A stretch of DNA of 64,000 bases, taken from Paratinospora sagittata. Its lineage: Eukaryota; Streptophyta; Magnoliopsida; Ranunculales; Menispermaceae. Position 1 is the stretch's first letter, and every line of letters starts with the position of its first letter. Both the position numbers and the translations under genes were made by a program. A model generated the notes under the pieces. It saw only the letters and a program-made list of their open reading frames with translations. It was not told where the DNA came from and made no database searches. The DNA lies in the NCBI GenBank assembly GCA_035771175.1, contig CM069608.1:13606019-13670018 (forward strand), given 5' to 3'. Shown piece after piece: positions 54,381 to 64,000 of the stretch.

Positions 54381-57300
54381 TCAACCATTATTCACATATA
54401 TCTCTGAATATTTCTATTTGGTTACTACTTCCAATTCCCACGTTGCTTCTTCAACACCGTGGTGTTGCCAGAGAACCTTGACAAGCGGAATGCTCTTATC
54501 TCGCAAATCCTGTGTCTTGGTGTCCACAATTTGTACAAGATGTTCCTTATACCGATTTCCTTCCTCTATTTCAACTTTAACTAGAGGAATGATGTAAGAG
54601 GGATCGTGGTGGTATTTTCGGAGCATTTAGACGTGAAAAACATCATGAATTCGAGACATGGAGGGAGATAGAGACAACTGGTAGGCGGTTTCACCAATTC
54701 TCTTAATGATCTGGAATGTGCTGATATATCGTGGGGACAACTTCTCCTTGACATGGAAATGTTTTATGCCCCTGATGGGTTGGACTTTATGGAAGACGGA
54801 GTCACCAACCTCAAACTCTAGGGGTTTCTGTCGTTTGTTTGAGTAGCTTTTGTGTCTACTTTGGGTGGCCCAAAGTCATTCTCTGACAAGAGTAATCTTA
54901 TCAGTGGTTTCCTTATTGAGCTCAGGTCCAAGCTATGGTCGGTCCGCCATATCCAACCAACATGAAGGGGATCTACAGGGCCTGGGCCTGCAATATAATG
55001 CCTCATATGGTGCCATCCCGATGCTTCTTGGTAGCAATTGTTATATGAAAATTTTTCCAAGTGTAGATACTTCACCCAACAGTCCTAGAAATCCAAGACA
55101 CCACAACGTAGCCCATCTTTCAATATCTGGATTAAGTGTTCAGACTGGCCATCTGTTTGAAGGTGAAAGGTCATGCTCATGGTAACCCTCGACCCCATCC
55201 GAGTTTGGAAAGTTTGCCAGAATCTTGAAGTAAATCTGGGATCTCGATCACAAACAATTGTGAGGGGAATCCCATGAAGTTTGACAATCTTGTGTTTGTA
55301 GATCTCGGCTAGTTTTGTTGGGCTATCGGTAGACTTAATGGGTATGAAGTGTGCAAATTTTGTCAATCTATCGATAATCACGTAGACTGCGTCTTTCCCT
55401 TTAGAGTTCTGAGGTAGTGTTGTGATGAAGCCCATAATAATGTTGTCCCACTTCCATTCCTCGATAGGCAGGGGTTGTAGCTGACCGGATGGTAGTCTTC
55501 GTTGAGTTTTGACTTGTTGGCAAGTGAGACACTTCGTCACGAAGTCTGCAACTGCCCTCTTCATTCTTGAGAACCAGAATGGTCTTTTCATGTCTCTTTA
55601 CCTCTTGTCTCCTTCCAGGTGCATAATAAATTTAGATCCATGGAACGAGGACAACACGTCATGCCAGAGTTCAGGATAACTCGGTAAGCATAGCCATTTC
55701 TTATAAAGTACCCGACCATCTAGCGATCAAGACCAATGGTTAGGGGCCTAGTCTTAAGATAGATGGACAAGCTTAATGGTGTCTGCCTCCTTTATAAGCT
55801 GAAGTTTGAAATCCTCAATCTCAGCCATGAGTTTGCCCATTTCAAAATTGACAGTGCATGCCGAGACGTACGACTTCTGACTGAGGGCATCGGCCACGCA
55901 TTAGCCTTTTCATGGGTGATACTGTAAGTCAAAATCGTAGTCTTTGAGGAATTCTAGCTACTGGCTCTGTCGGAGGTTCAGGTCCTTCTGGGTGTAAATG
56001 TACTGCAGGCTTTTATGGTCAAAGAAGACCTCAAATCTTTTACCGTAAAGGTAGTGCCACCAGATCTTCAGGGTGAAGACTACGACAACAAGCTCAAGGT
56101 TGTGAGTGGGGTAATTGACCTCGTGCAACTTCAACTGCCTAGAGGCATAGGCCACGACTCGGCCTTCTTACATCAAGACAACACCTAAGCCTTGCAATGA
56201 AGCATCAGTGTAAAGTGTGTAACCGATCCCATTCTTTGGTGTGGTGAGTACCGGGGTAGAAGTCAGCTTTTTTTTGAGCTGTTGGAAGGATGACTGAAAG
56301 GCCTCGCTCCAGAAGAAACGAGCGTCCTTTCGTCTTAGTCGGGAAAACGGTTCTGCCGACTTGGAAAAGTCTCGAATGAATGGCTTATAGTACCCAGCTA
56401 AACTAGGAAAGCCTCTTATTTGGGTGACATTGGTGGGTTGCTTCCAATTAAAGATGACTTCTACCTTTGCGAGATCAACCTCAATGTCATTGTAAGTGAT
56501 GACATGTTTGAGGAACTTAACTTTAGTTATCCAGAATTCGCACTTGCTCAGCTTAACATAGAGTTGATGCTGTAAAAGTGCGATGAACACGATCCAGAGG
56601 TGAGTTTCATGTTGTTCCTTAGTACATGAGTAGATTAAGATGTCTTCGACGAATACAACGACAAGCGCTCTAGGAAAGGTGTGACAATACGGTTCATCAA
56701 GTCCATGAAGGTAGCTGGGACATTGGTTAGGCCGAATGGCATCACCAAGAATTCGTAATGGCCATATTATGTACGAAAAGCTATGTTTAAAATGTCGAAC
56801 TCCTTGATTATGAGTTGGTGGTAACCAGATCGCAGATCGATTTTTGAGAAGAACCTGGCCCCTTTTAACTGGTTAAACAGATCTTCAGTTCGGGGCAAAA
56901 GATATCAGTTCTTGATGATTACCCAGTTCAACTTCCTGTAGTCAATGCAGAGGCAAAGACATCCATTTTTTTTCCTTGAGAATGAGAACTGGAGTACCCC
57001 ACGGTAGCGTACTCTTTCGGATCCTAATCTCTCCAACTCTTTCAACTGTTTGTCAAGCTCCACCAATTTGACATTTGACATTCAGGGATAATTTTGATCA
57101 GTTTGATTTCAAAATCAAACTCTCGAGGAGGAGGGAGTCCAAAAAAATCATCCAAGAATACAATTGAATATTCTCCAACTACAGAGATGTTGTTGGTGCT
57201 TACCAAGCATTGTGGAGCCTCCATTTTGTCTTCCTTGTCAAGGATTGAGAGAGTCTGCATCTAGGCTTTCAACAGAGAGATTGCGGAATAGTGGATTTAT

Positions 57301-59004
57301 TTGCGGTTCCCCTAAATCTTCAGGGTTTATCCGTTAGGTAGGGTTAATAGGACCTATTTTTTCAAACAGTCGATTCGAGCATGTAGAGGAGTTAACCAAT
57401 CCATGGCTAAAATGATGTTGAATTATGTGAAGTTCATTACAAGTAGGCTCGCCCGTAGGACTCTATCAGCCATTCTAAGCTTACATTTTGGGCAAATTTT
57501 GTTTATTTCAGTGCCTGGCCCTACTGGTGTGGATACATGAATTATGGTGGTTGGTTCAGTAGAAATGCTTAATTTCTCAACAATTGATGTAGATAAAAAG
57601 GAGTGAGTAGAACCAAAATCAAACAAAACATGAACCAAAGTATTGAAAAGAACAAAAGTATCTTCAGCCACATTATTGTCAGGTACCAGTTGTTCTACGT
57701 AAGCGAGTCTCTGCTGTCCCTGTTTCTTCCGCGGTCGGGGTGCTTGGGGTTGAGTTGGGGTTGCTTGTTGAGCGGGTGCAGCTGAGGCTCTTTGTTGTGG
57801 TGGAAGAGCTTGGGTACAATACTTTTGGATGTGACCATCTTGGCCACAACGATAACAAGTTTTGATTTGTTGGTACTAGTGCTGCTATAGAGGTTGACTA
57901 TTGCCTCTGCCTCTTTGGCTTTTCTTGCCATGGCGGCCACTGCCGCGACTTTTATTGAAGTTGTTCAGAACATTTTGCTGGTTCTTGGGTGGATGCGTTG
58001 GATGAATTGTTGAAGCAAATGAGAGCTGATGCTCTTGATTGTTTCCTTAGGCTGGGAAGGTACGGCTAATAGGGCTTCCTTTTGTCATTCTGTTGCCCAT
58101 AAGTTGTCGCCCTTTTTCCCTTGTTTCACCTCTGCTCTTGCTCATAGTTCATGGTTCTGTTAACTAGATCGCAAAAATTATTCAATTCCAAAAAATCTAG
58201 GCTTGTTTAATGTTTGGTCTGAGTCTACTAAAAAATTTCTCTATTTTGTCCATTTTTGTGGAGACTGTTGTGGGAGAAAAGACAGAGAGTTATGTGAATT
58301 TTGTGGCGTTTTCGCCCACCGTTATTGATTCTTGGTAGAGTTTGGCGAACTCCTGGCTCTTTTTTTACTTGACCGCACTTGGGAAATACTCATCAATAAA
58401 GTGGGACTCGAAATCAAGCCAAGTCATGGTGGCCACGTTGATCCGAGGATCGCCCTTGACCGTTTTCCACCAACTATTCACAGTTTCAATGAGTTGGTAA
58501 ATCGCTATGGGGACTCTCTGCTCGTTAGGCACACCCATGGCTTTCACTGTTTTGCGAGATTCATCTAGTCACTTTTGGGCCTCATCAGGGTCTGGTTTCC
58601 TGTCAAAAGTGATTGGTTGCAGTCGTTTGTACTTGGTTATTTGGTTGGTTATTTGGTCCATGTCAGACCTGGCTCGATCTGTCAGTGATTGGAGAACAAC
58701 AACTTGATGATCAACCACATCTTGGATTGTGGCCTTCATCGTTGATTGCATGTAATCCAGGAAACCTTTAAAGAATTGCTCCATGCCCAAAGGCATTATT
58801 ACTCCTGGGGAAGGAGTAGAAAGAGCTTGGTCGACCTCCGGTGCGTCAGTCGTGGCATATGTTTCTTGGTTGAAAGCGGGGGGTGTAGCCTTAAGTCGAG
58901 ATCTATAGATCTCTTGCAGCTGTGGTTCCTCGGATGCTTGTGAGGAAGTGGGGTTTTGCCGCTTTCATGTTTGGACAAACATTTTCTGCAAGTCCATTGT
59001 CCAT
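54381..59004 (-). pseudogene. E3 gag-pol polyprotein
   Basis: Gag from about 59004 (MDNGLAENV), with MPLGMEQFFKGFLDYMQS (58796) and SWWKTVKGDPRIN...FIDEYFPSAVK (58365-58547). Intact zinc knuckle CYRCGQDGHIQKYC (about 57822-57863). Protease VLFDFGSTHS (about 57620). Reverse transcriptase with FVEDILIYS (about 56640), so the first catalytic Asp of the FVDD box is Glu. RNase H 55958-56590. Integrase (54818-55591) has a zinc finger [24 protein letters not shown] and TDGQSE. The chromodomain-like SIPLVKVLW and VEEATWELE is at 54414-54500. Frames shift several times. Confidence 0.87.
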
Positions 59005-59415
59005 TAGTGTGTATTCATGCATTCAAAGTGCATGAGGAAACATGATGCAATGCTAATGCTTAGTTCATAGTGTTGTTCCATAGGTTTTAACCACTTAAGT
59101 TTCTAGATTTTTGGTAGTGGAAGAGAGGAGTCTAGATATGCTATGGCATCATATTTTTAGGTGGGATAAAAAACAAAACAAACAGAAATTGGCTGTTAGT
59201 TTGGAAAATTTAATAGTTTACTACACTTTATGCCTTCAAAATGTTCCTTCAAATGCTTTGGTTATTTTCTAAAGAACTTCAGTTTTGAACACTAGTACGA
59301 GCTATATATAGGGTTTATAGGACTCATCCTCGTGTTGCTTCCTAAGTCTATATGTCGCAATCTTTGTTCACTATGCTCACCTATCGCCGTGACTTGATGA
59401 TTTCGATTATCCTCT

Positions 59416-59689
59416 AAGTTCGCACGTCCCATTTTGTGTGAACTTGGTGATAAGGGATGTGGTCCAATCGAGAAGATCAATGTGCGGTCTTTTTGCGATC
59501 CGTATGAATAACTAGGACACGACTTGTATCCTTTGGGTTCCCACATCTCATACCATGGAACACCAATGATGCTAGACATAAGTCTGGTCTTCAAGTTGAA
59601 TTGCTACACACAGGTCATAAGCTACCTTGTTTCCCAAGGTTTCTCCAGTATCTAGTGAGTTTGATGTATCCCATACCACCGCAAACTCA
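59416..59689 (-). other. E3 three-hairpin array between extra ORF and gag
   Basis: Element-sense stems: 59656-59689 (TGAGTTTG / CAAACTCA, perfect), 59533-59566 (TTGG-T-GTTCC / GGAACCCAA) and 59416-59445 (AAGTTCACAC / GTGCGAACTT). Loops contain GGTATGGGA, GGTATGAGA and AATGGGAC. The 3' flanks are GATAC, GATAC and GATAAT. Spacing is 117 and 123 bases, the same as in E2, while the sequence between hairpins has diverged. Confidence 0.75.
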
Positions 59690-60131
59690 TTAATAGTATG
59701 AAAACCAAATGGGGCAAGTTGACCTATCTTCAATAGTCTTAAACAAGCAAACAATCACACAACGATTGCCTAAGTTTCTATTGAAATTTTGGCATGAAGT
59801 TTTTTATTTTTTTGGAAGCTTTAGACAAGTTTTTACAGATAAGGATTTACAGAAAGCACACATTAAAAGTAAACAAGTCAAAAATAGGCAAGTATGACAG
59901 ATAGTAAAACTCAAAGATTAGAGAAATCATGATGATATAGGTAGACTAACGTGTCGTCGAGTGGTCCCCTAGACAGGTTGATATACACGTTGATCAAGCC
60001 GTCAGTTTCGTCGTCCAGACTCGAAAGTACTGACCCCATAGGGGCGACATTGGTTGGTTGAGTTATGGGTTGGAACGGCTGGGAGGATTGCCCAAGTTCT
60101 CCATGTGGATGGAGAATGTTTCGGACCTTAC

Positions 60132-61262
60132 CTATGACTCGTTGCGGGCATAGTACAAGCCCCAGAGAGTCTTGATTTTGGCGGCATTTTTCTTGACCGC
60201 TTCTACAAGCTTGATGTGTCTTTTGATATTCCGCTCCTCGATTTCCTTGATTGCCTCCAAGATTTCTTGCTTAAGTTTTTCAATGTTGGATGTAGGTTGA
60301 GGTGGAGGAGGAGGGGCATGAGGAGAAAAGTGTGGTGGCGAGAGATCTCGCCCCTCCTCAGAGTCTCTTGGGAGGGGTTCACTCATGAACTGAGTGAATT
60401 CCTCCACGGTTACTGTCAGACTAGATGTTTATTGTCTTTGGCCTGTTCTCGACGCTGTTAGGAATTTCAAAGTTGTCATCATTCGAGCTTGAGTCGACAC
60501 GCAGAACTAGATGTTTATTGTCTTTAGCCCTCGACCAATCCAGTGTGGCCGTGGTGATTGCCCCAAAAAATGGAATTAATTTCTCCCTGGGGTCAAACTT
60601 TATTCCTAGGCGCCTTAAGACTTTCATTAATATGGTATTGTAGGGGGGGCATGTTATCTATCTTGTGAAAGGCAGCGTCAGTCATGTGTCTAAGTATGAT
60701 GAAGGGTAGATTTAGGGGTATCTCCTTCACCAAACAATAGACTATGAACATTATTTTTTGATCAGATTTGACCTCTTCCTCCTTTAAGGAAAAATGTTGT
60801 GCATCACAATTTGGCACTAGGCCTGGTGCTCATCCCGAAATTTCTTAGTGGGGATTAAGGAGTTTGGGTGTCAGGATGTTTAGGTGAGAAATCAGAGTAT
60901 GCTTGTGAGTGTCGGCGTTAGAGTAGACGTCGCATAGCGGTCCCTCTATTGGTATTCTTAGGATATTTGAGAGGGTACTCGGGTCAGGGTGATCTATACA
61001 CCATTCACTTTTGTAGTGATGGTGGGGGCCTCACTCAAGGTATAAAATTTTGAACACGCATATTTGAATAAAATTGTCTAACTGGGGATTGAAAACATAA
61101 CTTTTGGCTTCAAGATGTTGATCCACTTCAGAGCCCTCAGCTTGTTGTGAACATGAGGGTGGAACTCCGACAGAAGATTCACCTCTCTCCCGGTATCCAC
61201 TACGCAGCCTAAGAGTGAATCCTCTTCCACCTTGCTTTCTTGGGCTGAGAAAGTCCTTGCTC
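60132..61262 (-). pseudogene. E3 extra ORF upstream of gag, homologue of the E2 extra ORF
   Basis: Contains HNKLRALKWINI (compare HEKLATLGWLNI in E2), a LRIPIEGPL block, SDQKIMFIVYCLVKEIPLNL and LMKVLRRLGIKFD, in the same order as E2. The C-terminus (60132-60407) has a Pro-rich stretch and a coiled-coil-like segment KLKQEILEAIKEIEERN in place of the E2 Pro/Gln region. At least two frameshifts and two stops; the start is uncertain. Same position as in E2, between the 5' LTR and gag. Confidence 0.6.
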
Positions 61263-61649
61263 CATTTTCCCCATTGTTTTTTGGAAAATACAAGCTTTTG
61301 AAGAGAAGGTGTAAAAAAACCCAAATTATTGAGAGAAAGTAGCTAAAGGACACTATATAGAAGATGTAGAAAGAGAAGGGAGCTAAATGACACTATATAG
61401 AAGATGTACAAAGAGAAGGGAGGGTGGGTGTGGAAGAAATAAGCCACCCCGCCCCCCTTTAAATAGAAAAATGCTCTAGTGCCCAAGGGCACTTGGGATG
61501 GCACATGGCACATACCTTGTTTGCGCACTTCCTGAATTTTTTACAAGAAAATTTGAATACTTATATCTTTTTTTTGAAACATTTTCGACAATTTTATTTT
61601 GCATAAATACGCCTAGCTTGGTCGCAAGACCATACCATACCATTTATAT

Positions 61650-62782
61650 TGTCACACCTTACCAAGTCCAGAAATAGTTCAACCGCGTAAACATAAATTA
61701 CAACATTCCGCCAGGCAGGGTATGAAAATATGTGATTTGTGACAGAAGCGTGGGCCCATAAGCAACATATCGTTCCAAAAATAACATTATTCCATTAATA
61801 ATAATAATATTGTCTCAAAAGGTGGTAAACTAAGGATTACAATCGGTTATCTCATGAGACAAAATAAAGAAAGGAAATGCCCCTACAAAAGATAAGTGGC
61901 CCATGCCACCAAAAATAGAGTTACGTGCTTAGACCCGTGAAATAAAAAAATAAGTCTGACTGGTAACCGACCCCTATACAGATCAACCCTCACCCATCTC
62001 AATTCCCTAAAAGATGAAGCAACGTGGTGAGCTCAACGACTCAGTGGATCAAGCAAGATAAACGTAACTTATACATAATAATAACGATATCAATACACAC
62101 ATCATTAAACATATTAATCCACAACAATATAGTACAATCATGAATTATGCAGAAGCAACACTCATACCATGGTTCGAGTGCATAGCAGCTCCACAGCCCC
62201 ATGGTACGGGTGTTTTAAGTATCATCGAGGAACTACGAAACACCGTGGGTCGAGTGCTTAATTTCATTAGTAGCGCCCCTTTCGAATCAAGAGTAGAGCA
62301 CAATGCAGCTACGAGGCACATGATCTCAGGCTGGCCTATACCACGGGCAGCTCTAGGATCCATGGCCAAACATAGTTCCCAGGGCAATTATGGATCCAGC
62401 CTCACAAGTATATAATCAGTATGCTTAAATGCATGAAGTAGTATAGCATGGTACAATGTTAATGAGCTATGCAATGTCATGATTATTATACTATAAAGAT
62501 ACACAACCCTAGGTCTTCATCCCCACCTTCAGAGGGTCATACGCACAATCTCCACAAGTCGGTGTCTTCGAAGGTCAAAGGGTGTAGCGGCTCGAGGGTT
62601 TGGAAGGGGAGAGATAGTCCCCTATTTATAAATTTTTTGGGCAAGAGGAAGAGTGCCCTTGGCACTCGCCTTGTCCGTCAGCCGTTTCATCGGGGTTTTT
62701 TGGTGCAGTGTTCGGGTGTTTTGTATACACATGTTATTTACATTATTTGGTTAAAAAGTGGTCAAATTTCAAGGGTGTTACA
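61650..62782 (-). repeat. E3 5' LTR
   Basis: 1133 bp. The minus strand runs TGTAACACCCTTGAA to AGGTGTGACA. The next bases (minus) read ATATAAATGGTATGGTATGG, a weak match to an initiator-Met tRNA primer site. Confidence 0.88.
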
Positions 62783-62924
62783 TTCTACCTTGAAGGAATT
62801 TCGCCCTCAAAATTTGATTAAGGAGGTAGTCTATGCAATTTTACCATAATAGTTTACCTCATACCTGAATCAATCTGTTGTCAGAGATGATGATGAAGTC
62901 GATCATTTCCTCATTATCTGCAAC
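62783..62924 (-). mobile_element. Fragment of a second E3-type internal region
   Basis: Directly right of the E3 5' LTR. The sequence (TTCTACC...GAAGGAATTTCGCCCTC...) is collinear with 53415-53555, the internal 3' end of E3. Similarity stops near 62924. It is evidence for a tandem LTR-internal-LTR-internal structure. Confidence 0.75.
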
Positions 62925-62982
62925 TTTGTATTTGAAATTGATACATTACATGCATAATGTCTATTAGTGTAGAATTTGTATG

Positions 62983-63182
62983 TGAAATTTACAAGTATAA
63001 TCTACACCATTTCAAAATTTTCGACCCAAATGACCAACCCAATCAAACCCAAACTAGTTTGGTTTGGGTTGGGTTGAGGGGTTGGTTTGGTTCGGGTTGG
63101 GTTCCAATTTTCTCAACCCAAACTATTTGTGTTGGGTTGGGTTTTGTCTCCAACGCGACCCAACCCAACTCATTACACCCTT
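62983..63182. mobile_element. Probable non-autonomous hAT-like element
   Basis: A run of degenerate GGGTT-type words with inverted counterparts (AACCCAA) at both sides. The right end, inverted, reads AAGGGTGTAATGAGTTGGGTTGGG. This structure is common in small plant hAT derivatives. No target duplication was resolved, and the GGGTT words are not telomeric. Confidence 0.35.
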
Positions 63183-64000
63183 AGTTTCCATAGGTTGAAA
63201 CACGTTTCTTTGATTTTTGGCAAAATGGTCAAATTTATGCATTTCAATGTTTGAAACATGTTTACATTATCATAAACACATTTTTTACTTTTAGGGCAGT
63301 ATAATGATTACGAGCGCGAATTTCAGAATTAATCAGCTACAACTAATACCACAAGTTCCTAGGTGCATTGAACTTGGACTAAATGTTGGAAATTAGGGTT
63401 TTTTTTTATAACTCTAACACTATATAAACCTAATTTATACCATTCTAAACAACTTTTCATAACATTTTGATTATTCTTCAAGTTTTCTTCACTCTAAAGA
63501 AAGTTTTCTTCTGTGCTTTTACACTTCATTCAAGCTTGAGAGAAAGTGTTTTTGAGTTTTTTCAATCTTACAGTTGACTTGAGAGCATTTTAATATTTGA
63601 TTCAAGCTTCATCTTCATCATTCACAATCAAAGATCGAAGATGAATCTTCCATCATCTGCTTGCATCAAACTTTCATCATCTTTGGCTGAACTAATTTAG
63701 GAAGATATTCATTTCAAGTTGTAAGCAAACTTAGAGGTTTGTTTAGTAAGAGCAACCTCATTTTCATTCAAACTTTATTGTTTTAATATTGATTGACTAG
63801 TTAGTCACTCGAGGGGTTTCTCTAACCGAGAAACAATGATTGTAACTAGTTTGATCCTCACCCATAAGTAAGATTATTTTAGTGGATTTGGAGAAATTAA
63901 AATGGTTTACAATCATTGTTTCTCTAACCGAGAAACAATGATTGTAAACCTTTCTTAATTTGAAAAACTAACGCATGTAAACGAATATATCCAAGATCTT
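63183..64000 (+). mobile_element. Second LTR-C copy, cut by the window end
   Basis: Collinear with 47640-48418 plus 51413-51530. Shares the GTGCATTGAAC-TGGACTAAA block, the TATA box TATATAAA (63421-63428), and the 3' region around GATTGTAACTAGTTTGATCCTCACCC. LTR-D is absent here, so this copy shows the empty site of that insertion. Confidence 0.75.
63904..63950. repeat. Perfect 21-bp hairpin in the second LTR-C copy
   Basis: Arms 63904-63924 and 63930-63950 are exact reverse complements around a 5-base loop, TAACC. The same right-arm text also occurs as a direct repeat at about 63817-63838. Confidence 0.95.

Larger units (their letters stand above)
52134..62782 (-). mobile_element. E3: Ty3/gypsy chromovirus with two extra ORFs
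   Basis: 3' LTR 52134-53414, 5' LTR 61650-62782. The order along the minus strand is extra ORF, three-hairpin array, gag-pol, 3' ORF, purine tract AAAGGGGGGTAGAA. The left flank is copia coding sequence ending GTTGG. The right flank is not the matching copia sequence but about 140 bp of another E3-type 3' internal end (62783-62924), so the right target duplication is missing. Confidence 0.88.

Noticed and set aside
63055..63182. Telomere-like GGGTT repeats
   Set aside because: Units are degenerate, inverted counterparts are present on both sides, and the plant telomere repeat TTTAGGG is not formed; a hAT-like element explains it better.

Overview
This window is plant nuclear DNA, almost certainly from a eudicot. 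It is AT-rich and has GT-AG introns, one intact host gene with 8 exons, and about 53 kb of nested LTR retrotransposons, MITEs, tRNA-derived SINEs and a Mutator-like element. I cannot name the species. No prokaryotic features, tRNA or rRNA genes, or CRISPR arrays are present.

Host gene (2352-10630, + strand). Splicing eight exons by eye gives a continuous frame of 721 codons for a ferric-chelate reductase (FRO family). It carries the bis-heme histidines, the HPFT flavin motif, the GGSGIT NADPH motif and the family C-terminus. Its introns hold at least five inserted elements: a Tourist-like MITE and a SINE in intron 4, a concentric set of inverted-repeat elements in intron 5, and two members of one MITE family in introns 6 and 7. 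A (TA)n(GA)n tract lies about 60 bp before the ATG.

Repeat block. About 275 bp after the FRO stop lies a Mutator-like element (10906-18565) with 9-bp target duplications and a broken FAR1/FHY3-type transposase. A 5'-truncated Ty3/gypsy element (E1) and a tRNA-SINE split it. From 19.5 to 52.1 kb the base layer is a minus-strand Ty1/copia element, cut into three coding pieces by two long LTR blocks: LTR-B1 at 19658-41812 and LTR-C at 42058-51686. LTR-B1 was itself hit by two gypsy elements, E4 (19671-26345) and E2 (27066-40214), and E2 contains solo LTR-A. LTR-C contains LTR-B3, a CACTA-like element carrying LTR-B2, and LTR-D. Most insertions are confirmed by 5-bp target site duplications read directly from the sequence. 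A fourth gypsy element, E3 (52134-62782), interrupts the copia reverse transcriptase and ends in a tandem LTR-internal-LTR-internal arrangement.

Most interesting. The gypsy elements look like chromoviruses of the Del/Tekay type and carry parts beyond gag-pol. E2 and E3 have an extra ORF between the 5' LTR and gag, resembling the 'putative plant transposon protein' family. All four elements have a small Ser/Pro-rich sense ORF between integrase and the 3' LTR. E2 and E3 also share an array of three hairpins between the extra ORF and gag. Each hairpin shows a GGTATGGGA-like loop, a GATAC-like 3' flank and stems that differ by compensatory changes. The spacing is identical in both elements (117 and 123 bases). 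I know of no description of this array.
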